Shown here one piece after another: positions 7,701 to 15,172 of a DNA stretch of 23,413 nucleotides. This DNA comes from JANXQE01 sp035294005 (lineage in GTDB: Bacteria > Verrucomicrobiota > Verrucomicrobiia > Limisphaerales > UBA8199). Both the position numbers and the translations under genes were made by a program. The first letter of the stretch is position 1; the number at the start of each line of letters is the position of its first letter. The DNA is taken from the NCBI GenBank assembly GCA_035294005.1, contig DATGLT010000195.1:1-23413 (forward strand). The letters run 5' to 3'. Below the pieces are notes generated by a model, which was not told where the DNA came from, did no database searches, and saw only the letters and a list, made by a program, of their open reading frames with translations.

Positions 7701-9257
7701 GTGAACAACGAAACTTCCATCAAAGTGAATCCCTGGCTGATCGCCGCTGCGGTGGTCTTGCCCACGTTTATGGAAGTGCTCGATTCCACGATCGTGAGCG
7801 TGGCACTGCCCCACATCGCCGGCAATCTTTCCGCGTCGAGTTCGGAAGCGACGTGGGTGCAGACGAGTTACCTGATTTCAAATGCCGTGGTGCTGCCGGC
7901 CAGCGCCTGGTTTTCCTCCTTCTTTGGACGCAAACGTTTTTTCATGGCTTGTATTGGCCTGTTTGCCATCGCTTCCTTTTTCTGCGGCATCGCCGGCTCG
8001 CTCGGCATTCTGGTCGTCGCGCGGGTGTTCCAAGGCGCAAGCGGCGGAGCCCTGCAGCCGCTCTCCCAAGCCATTCTTCTGGAATCCTTCCCCCCGGATA
8101 AGCGAGGCCAAGGCATGGCGGTATGGGGTCTGGGAGTTGTAGTCGCCCCCGTGCTCGGCCCGTTAGTGGGCGGCTGGGTCACCGACCATTACTCCTGGCG
8201 CTGGCTCTTCTTCATCAACCTTCCGGTCGGGCTGCTCGCGCTGTGGATGATTCAACAGTTCATCGCCGACCCGGCTTACCTCCACAACAGCAAACCCGGC
8301 CGGATCGATGCCATTGGTTTTGGGCTGCTGAGCCTCTGGTTGGGCACGATGCAAACTGTGCTCGACAAGGGACAGGAAGTTGACTGGTTCTCGGCCAACT
8401 GGATTTGCTGGTTCACCGTCATCTCGGTGGTGGCGCTCATCGCTTTTGTGATTTGGGAACTCCGGGCGCAGTCCCCCATCGTTAACCTGCGCGTGTTCGG
8501 GAATCGCAATTTCCTGTTCGGCACCGTGCTCGCCACCCTGTTCGGCGTGATTATATACAGCCCGCTCACGCTGCTGCCCCTGTTTGTTCAGAATCTGCTC
8601 GGGTACCCCGCCTTCCAAAGCGGCCTGGCCCAGAGTCCGCGGGGCCTTGGTTTGCTATTGGTAATGCCCGTGGTCGGGGTTTTGAGCAGCAAGCTGGACA
8701 ACCGCAAATTGCTCGTTGCGGGAATGCTTCTGTCGGGCGTGTCCACCCTGATGCTAGGCAACATCAATTTAGGAGTGGGCAAGGGCAGTTTTGTATTGGC
8801 AAACCTGGTCCAGGGGGCGGGCATGGCCATCACGTTCGTGCCGCTGGCCACCACGACTATGGGTCTATTGCGCAACGACCAGATGGGTAATGCCACCGGG
8901 CTGTTCAACCTGATGCGCAATCTGGGTGGCAGTATCGGGATTTCGCTGGCCACCACGACGATTGCCCGGGCAGCCCAGGTGCATCAGGCGGTGCTGATCG
9001 CGCATGTGACTCCGTTTGATCCCGCCTTCCAATCCGCGCTTCAAGGGCAGCAGGCCGCCCTTGCGCTCAAGGTCGGGGTCGCCCAGGCGCAAGTCATGGC
9101 CCCTGCCGGTGTCTACAACGCTCTGTTGCTCCAATCGAGTTTGCTTTCCTACGTGGACGCCTTCCGCTGGATGGCGCTGGTGTCCTTCGTTTCCATTTTC
9201 GTCGCGCTTGGCCTCAAACGTGTCTCCGCTGCCAAGGGAGCAGTCGCTGTCCATTGA
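7701..9257 (+). CDS. emrB: EmrB-type multidrug exporter (MFS, DHA2, 14 helices)
   Basis: The product is 518 aa, the normal size for DHA2 drug:proton antiporters. Recognisable pieces are PTFMEVLDSTIVSVALPHIA in helix 1, QTSYLISNAVVLPASAW leading to motif A FFGRKRFF, and WGLGVVVAPVLGPLVGGWVT (motif C, antiporter-specific). The hydrophobic profile fits 14 helices. It should expel hydrophobic compounds across the inner membrane into the EmrA/outer-membrane channel. No ATG is available. The GTG at 7701 is preferred because a run of five G at 7687-7691 sits 9 bases before it, while the in-frame TTG at 7692 has no spaced ribosome binding site. It lies 28 bases after emrA. Confidence 0.92.
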   Translation: MNNETSIKVNPWLIAAAVVLPTFMEVLDSTIVSVALPHIAGNLSASSSEATWVQTSYLISNAVVLPASAWFSSFFGRKRFFMACIGLFAIASFFCGIAGSLGILVVARVFQGASGGALQPLSQAILLESFPPDKRGQGMAVWGLGVVVAPVLGPLVGGWVTDHYSWRWLFFINLPVGLLALWMIQQFIADPAYLHNSKPGRIDAIGFGLLSLWLGTMQTVLDKGQEVDWFSANWICWFTVISVVALIAFVIWELRAQSPIVNLRVFGNRNFLFGTVLATLFGVIIYSPLTLLPLFVQNLLGYPAFQSGLAQSPRGLGLLLVMPVVGVLSSKLDNRKLLVAGMLLSGVSTLMLGNINLGVGKGSFVLANLVQGAGMAITFVPLATTTMGLLRNDQMGNATGLFNLMRNLGGSIGISLATTTIARAAQVHQAVLIAHVTPFDPAFQSALQGQQAALALKVGVAQAQVMAPAGVYNALLLQSSLLSYVDAFRWMALVSFVSIFVALGLKRVSAAKGAVAVH

Positions 9258-9267
9258 AACCCCGTGT

Positions 9268-10758
9268 ATGAAAACCATCCATCTTAAAACCGTATCGAGT
9301 CTTGGACTGGTCCACCTCTTTCTCGCGGGCTGCGCCGTCGGCCCCGATTACCACCAACCGAAGGTCTCCTCGCCGTCTCAATGGAGCACGCCACTCGCCA
9401 GCGGTGAAACGAATACAGCAATCGCGACCACCGAGTGGTGGACGACCTTCCGAGACCCTGAGTTGGACTCCCTCATTAACCGGGCGGTTCGCTCAAACCT
9501 CGACCTGAGAGTCGCCCAAGCGCGGGTGCGCGAGGCTCGCGCCCAATTTGGCATTGCTGCCGCCGACCTGTGGCCCACCATGACCGGGTCCGGGTCGTAC
9601 TCCCGCCAGCGCCAGTCCAAGAACCAACCCGTACTTGGTGCGCTCCCGCTTCCGCCGAGCGTGCCTTTCGAGAACAATGTCTATCAAGCCGGCTTCGATG
9701 CGTCTTGGGAAATCGATGTTTTTGGCGGCAAGCGCCGCGCCAAGGAAGCCGCCGGGGCTCAGGCGTCAGCGGCCGAATTTAGCCGGCGCGACGTCCTCAT
9801 CACTCTGTTGGGAGATGTGGCGGACAGTTACGTTGATCTGCGTGGCTATCAAGGGCGGTTGGCGATTGCGCATGAGAACATTGCCGCCCAGGAAAAGACC
9901 CTGGCCATCACGCGTGACCGATTTGCCAACGGACTCTCCAGCGACCTCGATGTGCAACAGGCCTCTACCGTCCTGGCCACCACCCGGGCCGACGTTCCGA
10001 CGCTGGAAGCCTCGATCCAGACCGCGATACACCGCTTGGGAGTGCTGCTGGGTCAAGAGCCCGGAACATTGCGGGCCGAATTGACTTCAGCATCACCGAT
10101 CCCAGTGCAGCCTCCAATAGTGCCCGTCGGGCTGCCTTCGGAATTGCTGTTGCGCCGGCCTGATATTCGTCAGGCCGAACGTCAGCTTGCCGCCGCGACG
10201 GCCAACATCGGCGTGGCTAAGGCAGATCTCTTTCCCAAATTCTCCATCACTGGCAATGCGGGGTATCTGAGCGTCAGCGCCAGCCATTGGTTCACCGCCG
10301 ATAGCCAGTCCTGGTCAATCGGACCAACGATGCAATGGCGTATCTTCGATGCCGGGCGCATTCGCTCGAATATCAAAGTGCAAAACGCGCGCGAGGAACA
10401 GGCCCTGGCTACCTACGAAAAAACCGTGCTGACGGCCTTCGAGGAGGTGGAGAACGGCCTGGTGGCGTATGCGAAAGAGCAGGTGCGGCGGGGTTCCTTG
10501 CAGGATGCGGTTGTCTCGAGCCAGAAATCCTTGGAGACAGCGAACAAGCTCTACGCGAATGGTTTGGCGGACTTTCTCCGCGTGTTGGATGCCGAGCGCT
10601 CACTTTACCAGGCGCAGGATGCCCTGGTCCAAAGCGACCGCACGATCTCCATCAATCTCATCTCTCTCTACAAGTCGCTGGGCGGGGGATGGGAAACGAT
10701 GGAATCGGGACCTGCTGGCAGCGTGGCGTCAACCGAACCCGGCCAGCAAATTCAATGA
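9268..10758 (+). CDS. Outer-membrane efflux lipoprotein (NodT/OprM-type, TolC family)
   Basis: The product is 496 aa from the ATG at 9268, 10 bases after emrB. It has a lipoprotein signal with lipobox LAGC (Cys22), then the classic CAVGPDYHQP start of the NodT subgroup. Two outer-membrane efflux repeats follow, each with long helical hairpins (ATTEWWTTFRDPELDSLI, LRRPDIRQAERQLAAATANI, YEKTVLTAFEEVENGL, LDAERSLYQAQDAL). It forms the trimeric exit duct of the EmrAB-type pump encoded just upstream. A clear paralogue is encoded at 18060-19514. Longer in-frame sequence upstream of 9268 overlaps emrB and lacks a signal peptide, so it was not used. Confidence 0.94.
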   Translation: MKTIHLKTVSSLGLVHLFLAGCAVGPDYHQPKVSSPSQWSTPLASGETNTAIATTEWWTTFRDPELDSLINRAVRSNLDLRVAQARVREARAQFGIAAADLWPTMTGSGSYSRQRQSKNQPVLGALPLPPSVPFENNVYQAGFDASWEIDVFGGKRRAKEAAGAQASAAEFSRRDVLITLLGDVADSYVDLRGYQGRLAIAHENIAAQEKTLAITRDRFANGLSSDLDVQQASTVLATTRADVPTLEASIQTAIHRLGVLLGQEPGTLRAELTSASPIPVQPPIVPVGLPSELLLRRPDIRQAERQLAAATANIGVAKADLFPKFSITGNAGYLSVSASHWFTADSQSWSIGPTMQWRIFDAGRIRSNIKVQNAREEQALATYEKTVLTAFEEVENGLVAYAKEQVRRGSLQDAVVSSQKSLETANKLYANGLADFLRVLDAERSLYQAQDALVQSDRTISINLISLYKSLGGGWETMESGPAGSVASTEPGQQIQ

Positions 10759-10771
10759 AGGGGTCTGAATT

Positions 10772-11104
10772 GTGTTTCCGCTGACTCTCACAACCATCGC
10801 TTTGGTGATCCTGCTCTATGGCGCCGCCTGGCATGACGAACCCGCGCGGCCGACTGTCATCGAGCGGCGCCCCCGCCCCACGCCGAAGCGGCCCCTGGTG
10901 CGCCAAGTGAGATTACTTCGTCGGGTTATGCGGAAAAGATACGGCAGTCCCAGGTACACTGTAGCGGGCCTGGCCAAGCATGAGGGGGATATGATCTCGA
11001 GTGACCACACCGTAATCACGAAAACAATTAAGAACCACAAAGAATATGAAAACAATGGCATTTCAAAAGTTGTCCGAGCCGGAAGCGTTCCGACTTCCCG
11101 ATGA
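10772..11104 (+). CDS. Small hypothetical membrane-anchored protein (doubtful)
   Basis: The frame gives 110 aa from a GTG at 10772 with AAGGGG at 10758-10763, 8 bases before it. Residues 1-20 are a hydrophobic segment (FPLTLTTIALVILLYGAAW), followed by a very basic, Pro-rich stretch to about residue 56. The last third looks like untranslated sequence read through, and the frame runs 59 bases into the next gene. I do not recognise it. The N-terminal half could be a genuine small inner-membrane protein at the end of the pump operon. A chance ORF cannot be excluded. Confidence 0.4.
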   Translation: MFPLTLTTIALVILLYGAAWHDEPARPTVIERRPRPTPKRPLVRQVRLLRRVMRKRYGSPRYTVAGLAKHEGDMISSDHTVITKTIKNHKEYENNGISKVVRAGSVPTSR

Positions 11105-11963
11105 AACGCATATCAGCCGCGTGCATTTGCGCACACTCGACCTGCGCCGCGCTCTGGATTTTTACCAGCGGGTGATTGGATTCAAAGTCCTCGAGCGCAG
11201 CAAGGATGAGGCGTCGCTTTCGGCAACCGAAAGCCCGCCTGGCTTCCTCGCTTTCACGGAGGACCGGAATGCCGCTCCACGCCGGCCCCGCACGACCGGG
11301 CTCTACCATTTCGCGATTCGCTATCCGACGCGGCGCGACCTGGCCAACGCACTTCGGCGAATAATAGCGGCTGACCATCCCATCGACGGCGGGTCCGATC
11401 ACGACTTTGGCTACTCTATTTACCTGCAGGACCTGGATGGAAACGGCGTAGAACTCTATTTCGACCTCCCGCGCTCCGAATGGCCGATTCGCAACGGCCT
11501 CATCGTTGTTCACAAAAACGAACCGCTGGACTTGGACAACCTTCTGGGGGTGGCGGCTTCCGACTCCATCCCGGGGCACGCAGCTGCCGGCACAGACATC
11601 GGCCATCTCAACCTGCACGTCGCTGATCTAGCCGAGGGAGAAAAATTCTTCCGCGACTTTCTTGGCCTTGAGATCACTGCACACCTCGGACCCAACGGCC
11701 GGTTCTTGGCGGCGGGCGGCTATCATCATCATGTCGCGATCAACACGTGGGCCGGGAAAACCCCCGCGCCCGAAAACTCCGTCGGGCTGATCTCGTATCG
11801 ATTTGCGGTGCCTGACGTGCGAGTCCTGTCGGAGCTGAGAGATCGGGCTGACCGCTTCGGCTACGAAGCGCAAATGGCTGGCGATGTTTTGCAGATCCGT
11901 GACCCCAATGGCCATTGGCTAGAAGTGGAGACCGCGGAAAACTCGAAGCCGGTGGGGCCTTGA
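11046..11963 (+). CDS. Two-domain VOC-family protein, CatE-like extradiol dioxygenase/glyoxalase
   Basis: The product is 305 aa with two vicinal-oxygen-chelate halves. First half: ISRVHLRT (His27), LYHFAIRY and the closing DLDGNGVELYFD glutamate. Second half: IGHLNLHV, then GGYHHHVAINTWAG and DPNGHWLEVE. The two-histidine one-glutamate metal site is thus visible in both halves. The arrangement, and the TWAG segment, match Bacillus CatE, a catechol-2,3-dioxygenase that works with the DoxX protein CatD. Together with azoR and DoxX upstream this suggests ring cleavage of catechols or conjugation of quinones. The ATG at 11046 has no good ribosome binding site, and an in-frame ATG lies at 11055. 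Confidence 0.87.
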   Translation: MKTMAFQKLSEPEAFRLPDETHISRVHLRTLDLRRALDFYQRVIGFKVLERSKDEASLSATESPPGFLAFTEDRNAAPRRPRTTGLYHFAIRYPTRRDLANALRRIIAADHPIDGGSDHDFGYSIYLQDLDGNGVELYFDLPRSEWPIRNGLIVVHKNEPLDLDNLLGVAASDSIPGHAAAGTDIGHLNLHVADLAEGEKFFRDFLGLEITAHLGPNGRFLAAGGYHHHVAINTWAGKTPAPENSVGLISYRFAVPDVRVLSELRDRADRFGYEAQMAGDVLQIRDPNGHWLEVETAENSKPVGP

Positions 11964-12051
11964 TGTCGAGAGGAATTAGCCACGCCCAGATCCTTCGCAG
12001 GGAAATAGGATTAGCTTCGGTGGAAACGCCCCGCTCGGCATGAACACTGGT

Positions 12052-12966
12052 TCACGAAGCCCTCAGCTTGGAAACCGTTTTCGAAACCTTTCGTAGAAGT
12101 TCGCAAAACTTCTCGCCAGCGGGCGTGAGGTCCCCGTGTTTGGCACGAGCAATCCCGACCGATATGCTTTCGGTTACTCCGGTTAGCGGGCGGTATTGCA
12201 AGCGCTTTCCTGTGACAAGCTTGAGCACTGGCATGGTGAGCGTGATTCCGCGTTGAGCCTCAATTGCCGTTACCACCGAGCTGCCGCTATCGCATTCCTG
12301 GGCAATTCGAGGTTTGAGGCCCGAAGGCCTGAACATGCGTTCCAGAAGGGCGTGAGCGTCTGGATAATCTTTGCGACTCAGAGTAATCAGTGGTTCCGCC
12401 GCAACCTTTTCGAACGGGATCGCCTTCAATCGCGCCAGGGGATGGCCTGGAGCCAAGACGGCGCAAATGGGATAACTTCGGAGCGGTTCAAATTCCACAT
12501 CAGGGTAGTGTTCACCGATCACCCACGGCGTAACCGCCAGGTGCAAAGTACCACTGCGCAACCCATCCACGATTTCACCACCCGACATGTCATGCAGCAA
12601 TACTTTGACGCCCGGCACGGCCTTTTGAAACGCCGCCAGGGCCGGGGGAAGTAGCTCTATGGTCGGTGAGGGGGAGTAACCAATGTGCAACTCGCCGTAT
12701 TCGCCTCTAGCCAGCGCGCGGACCTTGTTCACCGACTCGTCTGCCCGCTTGAGCAGGTCTCGAACCTCCTCCAAAAACAGCTTCCCCTCGGCGGTGAGCG
12801 TCACGCCCCTTGGGCTGCGCTTTAGCAAGTCCACCCCGATTTCCTCCTCCAGGTCCTGTACCTGCCGGCTGAGCGCGGGTTGTGCGACCCGCAAGCTTCT
12901 GGCCGCCTTTGTGAAGTTCGAAGCCTCCGCCACGGCCAAGAAATATCTGAGATGCCGCAATTCCAT
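12052..12966 (-). CDS. LysR-type transcriptional regulator (downstream paralogue)
   Basis: The product is 304 aa, the standard LysR length. The N-terminal winged HTH is textbook: MELRHLRYFLAVAEASNFTKAA, then LRVAQPALSRQVQDLEEEIG as recognition region, then LLKRSPRGVTLTAEGK. The C-terminal two-lobed effector domain begins at about residue 90 (GELHIGYSPSPTIELLPPAL). It starts 10 bases after the stop of the other LysR gene and shares roughly three quarters of the residues in the HTH and linker, so the pair is a tandem duplication expressed as one operon. The upstream in-frame ATG at 13092 lies inside the neighbour gene and was rejected. The gene converges on the VOC gene across an 88-base gap with no clear terminator. 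It probably senses an aromatic or quinone ligand. Confidence 0.93.
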   Translation of the reverse strand: MELRHLRYFLAVAEASNFTKAARSLRVAQPALSRQVQDLEEEIGVDLLKRSPRGVTLTAEGKLFLEEVRDLLKRADESVNKVRALARGEYGELHIGYSPSPTIELLPPALAAFQKAVPGVKVLLHDMSGGEIVDGLRSGTLHLAVTPWVIGEHYPDVEFEPLRSYPICAVLAPGHPLARLKAIPFEKVAAEPLITLSRKDYPDAHALLERMFRPSGLKPRIAQECDSGSSVVTAIEAQRGITLTMPVLKLVTGKRLQYRPLTGVTESISVGIARAKHGDLTPAGEKFCELLRKVSKTVSKLRAS

Positions 12967-12976
12967 TGCTGTTTCA

Positions 12977-13906
12977 CTATTGCCAAAAACGATTGCCTGA
13001 CCTGGCCCCAATTGTCCCCTTCGCAACTGTTCGGAGTATTTCGCAAAACTTTTCTCCCGCCGGAGTGACGTCCCCGCTTTTCGCGCGCGCAATGCCTACC
13101 GGAAAAGCTTCGCGCGCGTCGGCCAACGGCCGATAGACAACGCGTTTGCCGCTCACGTGTTTAAAAGGCGAGATCGCCAACGCGATACCACGGCCGGTCT
13201 CCACGGCAGTGATGAGGGAACTGAATGTGTCGCACTCCGCAACAACGCGGGGCTTGATACCAAGGGGAGCGAACATCCGGTCGAGCATTTGGTGATACGC
13301 TGGTGTGCCCCTGAAACGAAGGGCGATGAGTGGTTCGGCGGCAGCCTTTTCAAGCGAAATGGATTTGAGTCGAGCTAGCCGATGTTCGCGCGGGAGCGCC
13401 ACCCAAAACGGATACGTTAGCAACACTTCAAATTCGATTCCCTCGTGCGACGCCCCTGGAGCCCTGGGCGCAACCGCCAATTCCAGTGTGCCGTTCTGCA
13501 GCCCTTCGATGATTTCGTGTCGTGACAGGTCGTGAAGCACTACATTGACACGCGGAAATTCCTTTTGAAAAGCGGCCAGCGCCGGCGGCAGGATTTCCAC
13601 TGTGGGCGCGGCAGCGTAGCCGACGTGCAATTCTCCGACTTGGCCTCGCGTCAGCGCGCGAACTTTTTCGACGGATTCTTCGGTCTGCTTCAAGATTTTG
13701 CGGATCTCCTGCAGGAAGAGCTTCCCCTCGGCTGTAAGCTTAACACCACGCCGGCTCCGCTTGAGCAGGTCCACGCCGATTTCATCCTCCAAATCCTGCA
13801 CTTGTCGGCTTAACGCCGGCTGAGCGATGCGCAGTTGAGCCGCAGCTTTGGTGAAGCTCAATGCATCACCCACAGCCAGAAAATACCTGAAATGCCGCAG
13901 TTCCAT
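12977..13906 (-). CDS. LysR-type transcriptional regulator (upstream paralogue)
   Basis: The product is 309 aa from the ATG at 13906. The HTH region is MELRHFRYFLAVGDALSFTKAA followed by LRIAQPALSRQVQDLEDEIG and LLKRSRRGVKLTAEGK. The effector-binding domain starts at VGELHVGYAAAPTVEILPPA. It is the first gene of a two-LysR operon. A perfect ATGCCT-GAA-AGGCAT dyad lies 13-28 bases before the start codon, where autorepression would be expected, and a second dyad lies at 13994-14011. A partial copy of that second dyad precedes azoR, which makes the azoR operon a likely target. An earlier in-frame ATG at 13951 would place the first dyad inside the coding region and is less likely. Confidence 0.93.
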   Translation of the reverse strand: MELRHFRYFLAVGDALSFTKAAAQLRIAQPALSRQVQDLEDEIGVDLLKRSRRGVKLTAEGKLFLQEIRKILKQTEESVEKVRALTRGQVGELHVGYAAAPTVEILPPALAAFQKEFPRVNVVLHDLSRHEIIEGLQNGTLELAVAPRAPGASHEGIEFEVLLTYPFWVALPREHRLARLKSISLEKAAAEPLIALRFRGTPAYHQMLDRMFAPLGIKPRVVAECDTFSSLITAVETGRGIALAISPFKHVSGKRVVYRPLADAREAFPVGIARAKSGDVTPAGEKFCEILRTVAKGTIGARSGNRFWQ

Positions 13907-13919
13907 CGCCGCCCAAGAT

Positions 13920-13934
13920 ATGCCTGAAAGGCAT
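13920..13934. promoter_or_regulatory. LysR-type operator box (ATGC-N7-GCAT)
   Basis: ATGCCT-GAA-AGGCAT is a perfect 6-bp inverted repeat with the T-N11-A spacing that defines LysR boxes. It lies directly upstream of the first LysR gene on the minus strand, a position typical of autoregulation. Confidence 0.6.
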
Positions 13935-13993
13935 GACTCTGCAACAAACAAGGTCTTAGAAGGATGAACGGAACGGGGGGAAGATGTTCACGT

Positions 13994-14011
13994 GATTGAG
14001 AGAACTCAATC
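13994..14011. promoter_or_regulatory. Second LysR-type dyad (GATTGAG-AGAA-CTCAATC)
   Basis: This is a perfect 7-bp inverted repeat with a 4-base spacer, containing T-N11-A (13996/14008). It lies 88 bases upstream of the LysR operon start and 19 bases before the small plus-strand ORF at 14030. The left 14 bases recur at 4603-4616 before azoR. Confidence 0.55.
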
Positions 14012-14029
14012 GGAAACAAAGTCGAACAT

Positions 14030-14392
14030 ATGACAGACATCTTAAGTTCCACAGTTCTGACGCAGGCGGTCTTCGGTCTGAACGACGATGCTTTCATGAT
14101 GTTCATGGTCGTCTTTATCCTTCTGGCTTGGAGCATCTGCGTGGGCCTGGCGGTGCTCTTCCGAGGAAACACAGTCAACCGCGCTGTCCCAGAATCAGCT
14201 AAAGCATCCCAAGAAGTTGGGGGCTTGAGAGCCGTTGAGGTCGACCCGGAAAACGCCGCCATCGGCTCCGCTGTCGGATGCGAGCGGCTCCGCATGCCCG
14301 AAGAGGGCAACGGCACCTTCACCCAAACAACAAAGGAGTTTTCGGCCGTTGAGCATAAGACGTTGCCATCTGCCGACACCCTGGTTCCCTGA
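14030..14392 (+). pseudogene. Probable C-terminal remnant of a DHA2 MFS exporter (120-aa open frame)
   Basis: The frame encodes 120 aa. Residues 9-47 (VLTQAVFGLNDDAF, then MMFMVVFILLAWSICVGLAVLFR) resemble the end of EmrB-type transporters, where a Q-rich segment, an (N)DAF motif and the last membrane helix follow each other. The window's own EmrB ends in a comparable LLQSSLLSYVDAF plus final helix. The rest is polar with no recognised domain. The ATG at 14030 has only a weak ribosome binding site. It could instead be an intact small single-pass membrane protein. The remnant reading is inference from motif similarity. Confidence 0.4.
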
Positions 14393-14431
14393 TTTTCAGC
14401 AAATAGCATGGCTCAAGAACTCGTGGACACA

Positions 14432-14449
14432 TTCAAACAGGCGCTTGAA
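14432..14449. promoter_or_regulatory. Imperfect palindrome before the TetR gene, possible autoregulatory operator
   Basis: TTCAAACAGGCGCTTGAA has 5-bp arms TTCAA/TTGAA and further symmetric C/G positions inside. It ends 30 bases before the TetR start codon, where TetR-family repressors usually bind to control their own operon. Confidence 0.45.
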
Positions 14450-14479
14450 GCGAGCATTTTAAACTGAGGACTAAAGCTT

Positions 14480-15154
14480 ATGAATGGCAAAGATAAAACA
14501 CCCGAGACTCGAGAGCGGCTCCTGGAGGCCGCGGGGGAAGTGTTCGCCGAATGCGGGTTCCGCGCGGCGACTATTCGCGGAATCTGCGAAGGAGCCAACG
14601 TGAACAACGCGGCCGTGAACTACCATTTCGGCGAAAAGGAGGAGCTTTATAAAGCAGTCTTCGATTACGCCAGGAGTTACGCGCCACGCTTCCATGAGCC
14701 AGAGCTTTCTACCGTCTCGGCGGAGCAGCAGCTCTACTCGTTCGTTCATACCGCCTTGGCACGATTCTTCGATCAGGGCCGCCCGGCTTGGTTTGGGAAG
14801 CTGATCGCCCAGGAAATGATCGAGCCGACCGTTATGCTCGACCTCCTCGTAAAAAAACAGATTCGCCCTAACGCGGAGCGGTTGAAATCAATTGTTGGCC
14901 GGTTAGTTGGCCGAGAGGTGGATGAAGAAACTCTCTGGCTGTGCGTGTTCAGCGTCGTGGCGCAATGGCTGTTCTACTTTCACTGTCGCCAGATGGTGGC
15001 GCGCCTCAATCCCGACCGGAAGTTCGGTCCAGCGGAGATCCAGCAACTTGCCGCGCATATCACCAAATTCTCAATAACCGCATTGAAAGGCTGGAAGGAA
15101 AGCCCTGTCGGGTTTGACAACCTTCCGGCGCGTTACCAACTAGAACGACCATAA
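14480..15154 (+). CDS. TetR-family transcriptional regulator, CecR-like
   Basis: The product is 224 aa. The TetR N-terminal HTH is clear: TRERLLEAAGEVFAECGFRAATIRGIC, then NNAAVNYHFGEKEELYKAVF. The C-terminal part (FGKLIAQEMIEPTVMLDLLV, then VVAQWLFYFHCRQMVARLNPD) resembles CecR/YbiH, whose gene in E. coli precedes an HlyD plus ABC exporter set. The same arrangement follows here, so this is very probably the local repressor of the export operon. The ATG at 14480 has GAGGA at 14466-14470. A candidate operator lies at 14432-14449. The ligand is unknown. Confidence 0.92.
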   Translation: MNGKDKTPETRERLLEAAGEVFAECGFRAATIRGICEGANVNNAAVNYHFGEKEELYKAVFDYARSYAPRFHEPELSTVSAEQQLYSFVHTALARFFDQGRPAWFGKLIAQEMIEPTVMLDLLVKKQIRPNAERLKSIVGRLVGREVDEETLWLCVFSVVAQWLFYFHCRQMVARLNPDRKFGPAEIQQLAAHITKFSITALKGWKESPVGFDNLPARYQLERP

Positions 15155-15172
15155 GTAGTTCGCTTAGAGACT

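Noticed and set aside
10989..11020. GTGA-N11-TCAC symmetry upstream of the VOC gene
   Set aside because: The arms are only four bases and the spacing does not fit a known regulator class, so it may be chance.
13858..14409. 183-codon minus-strand open frame across the LysR promoter region
   Set aside because: It overlaps the start of the LysR gene and the operator dyads, has low-complexity composition and no family resemblance.
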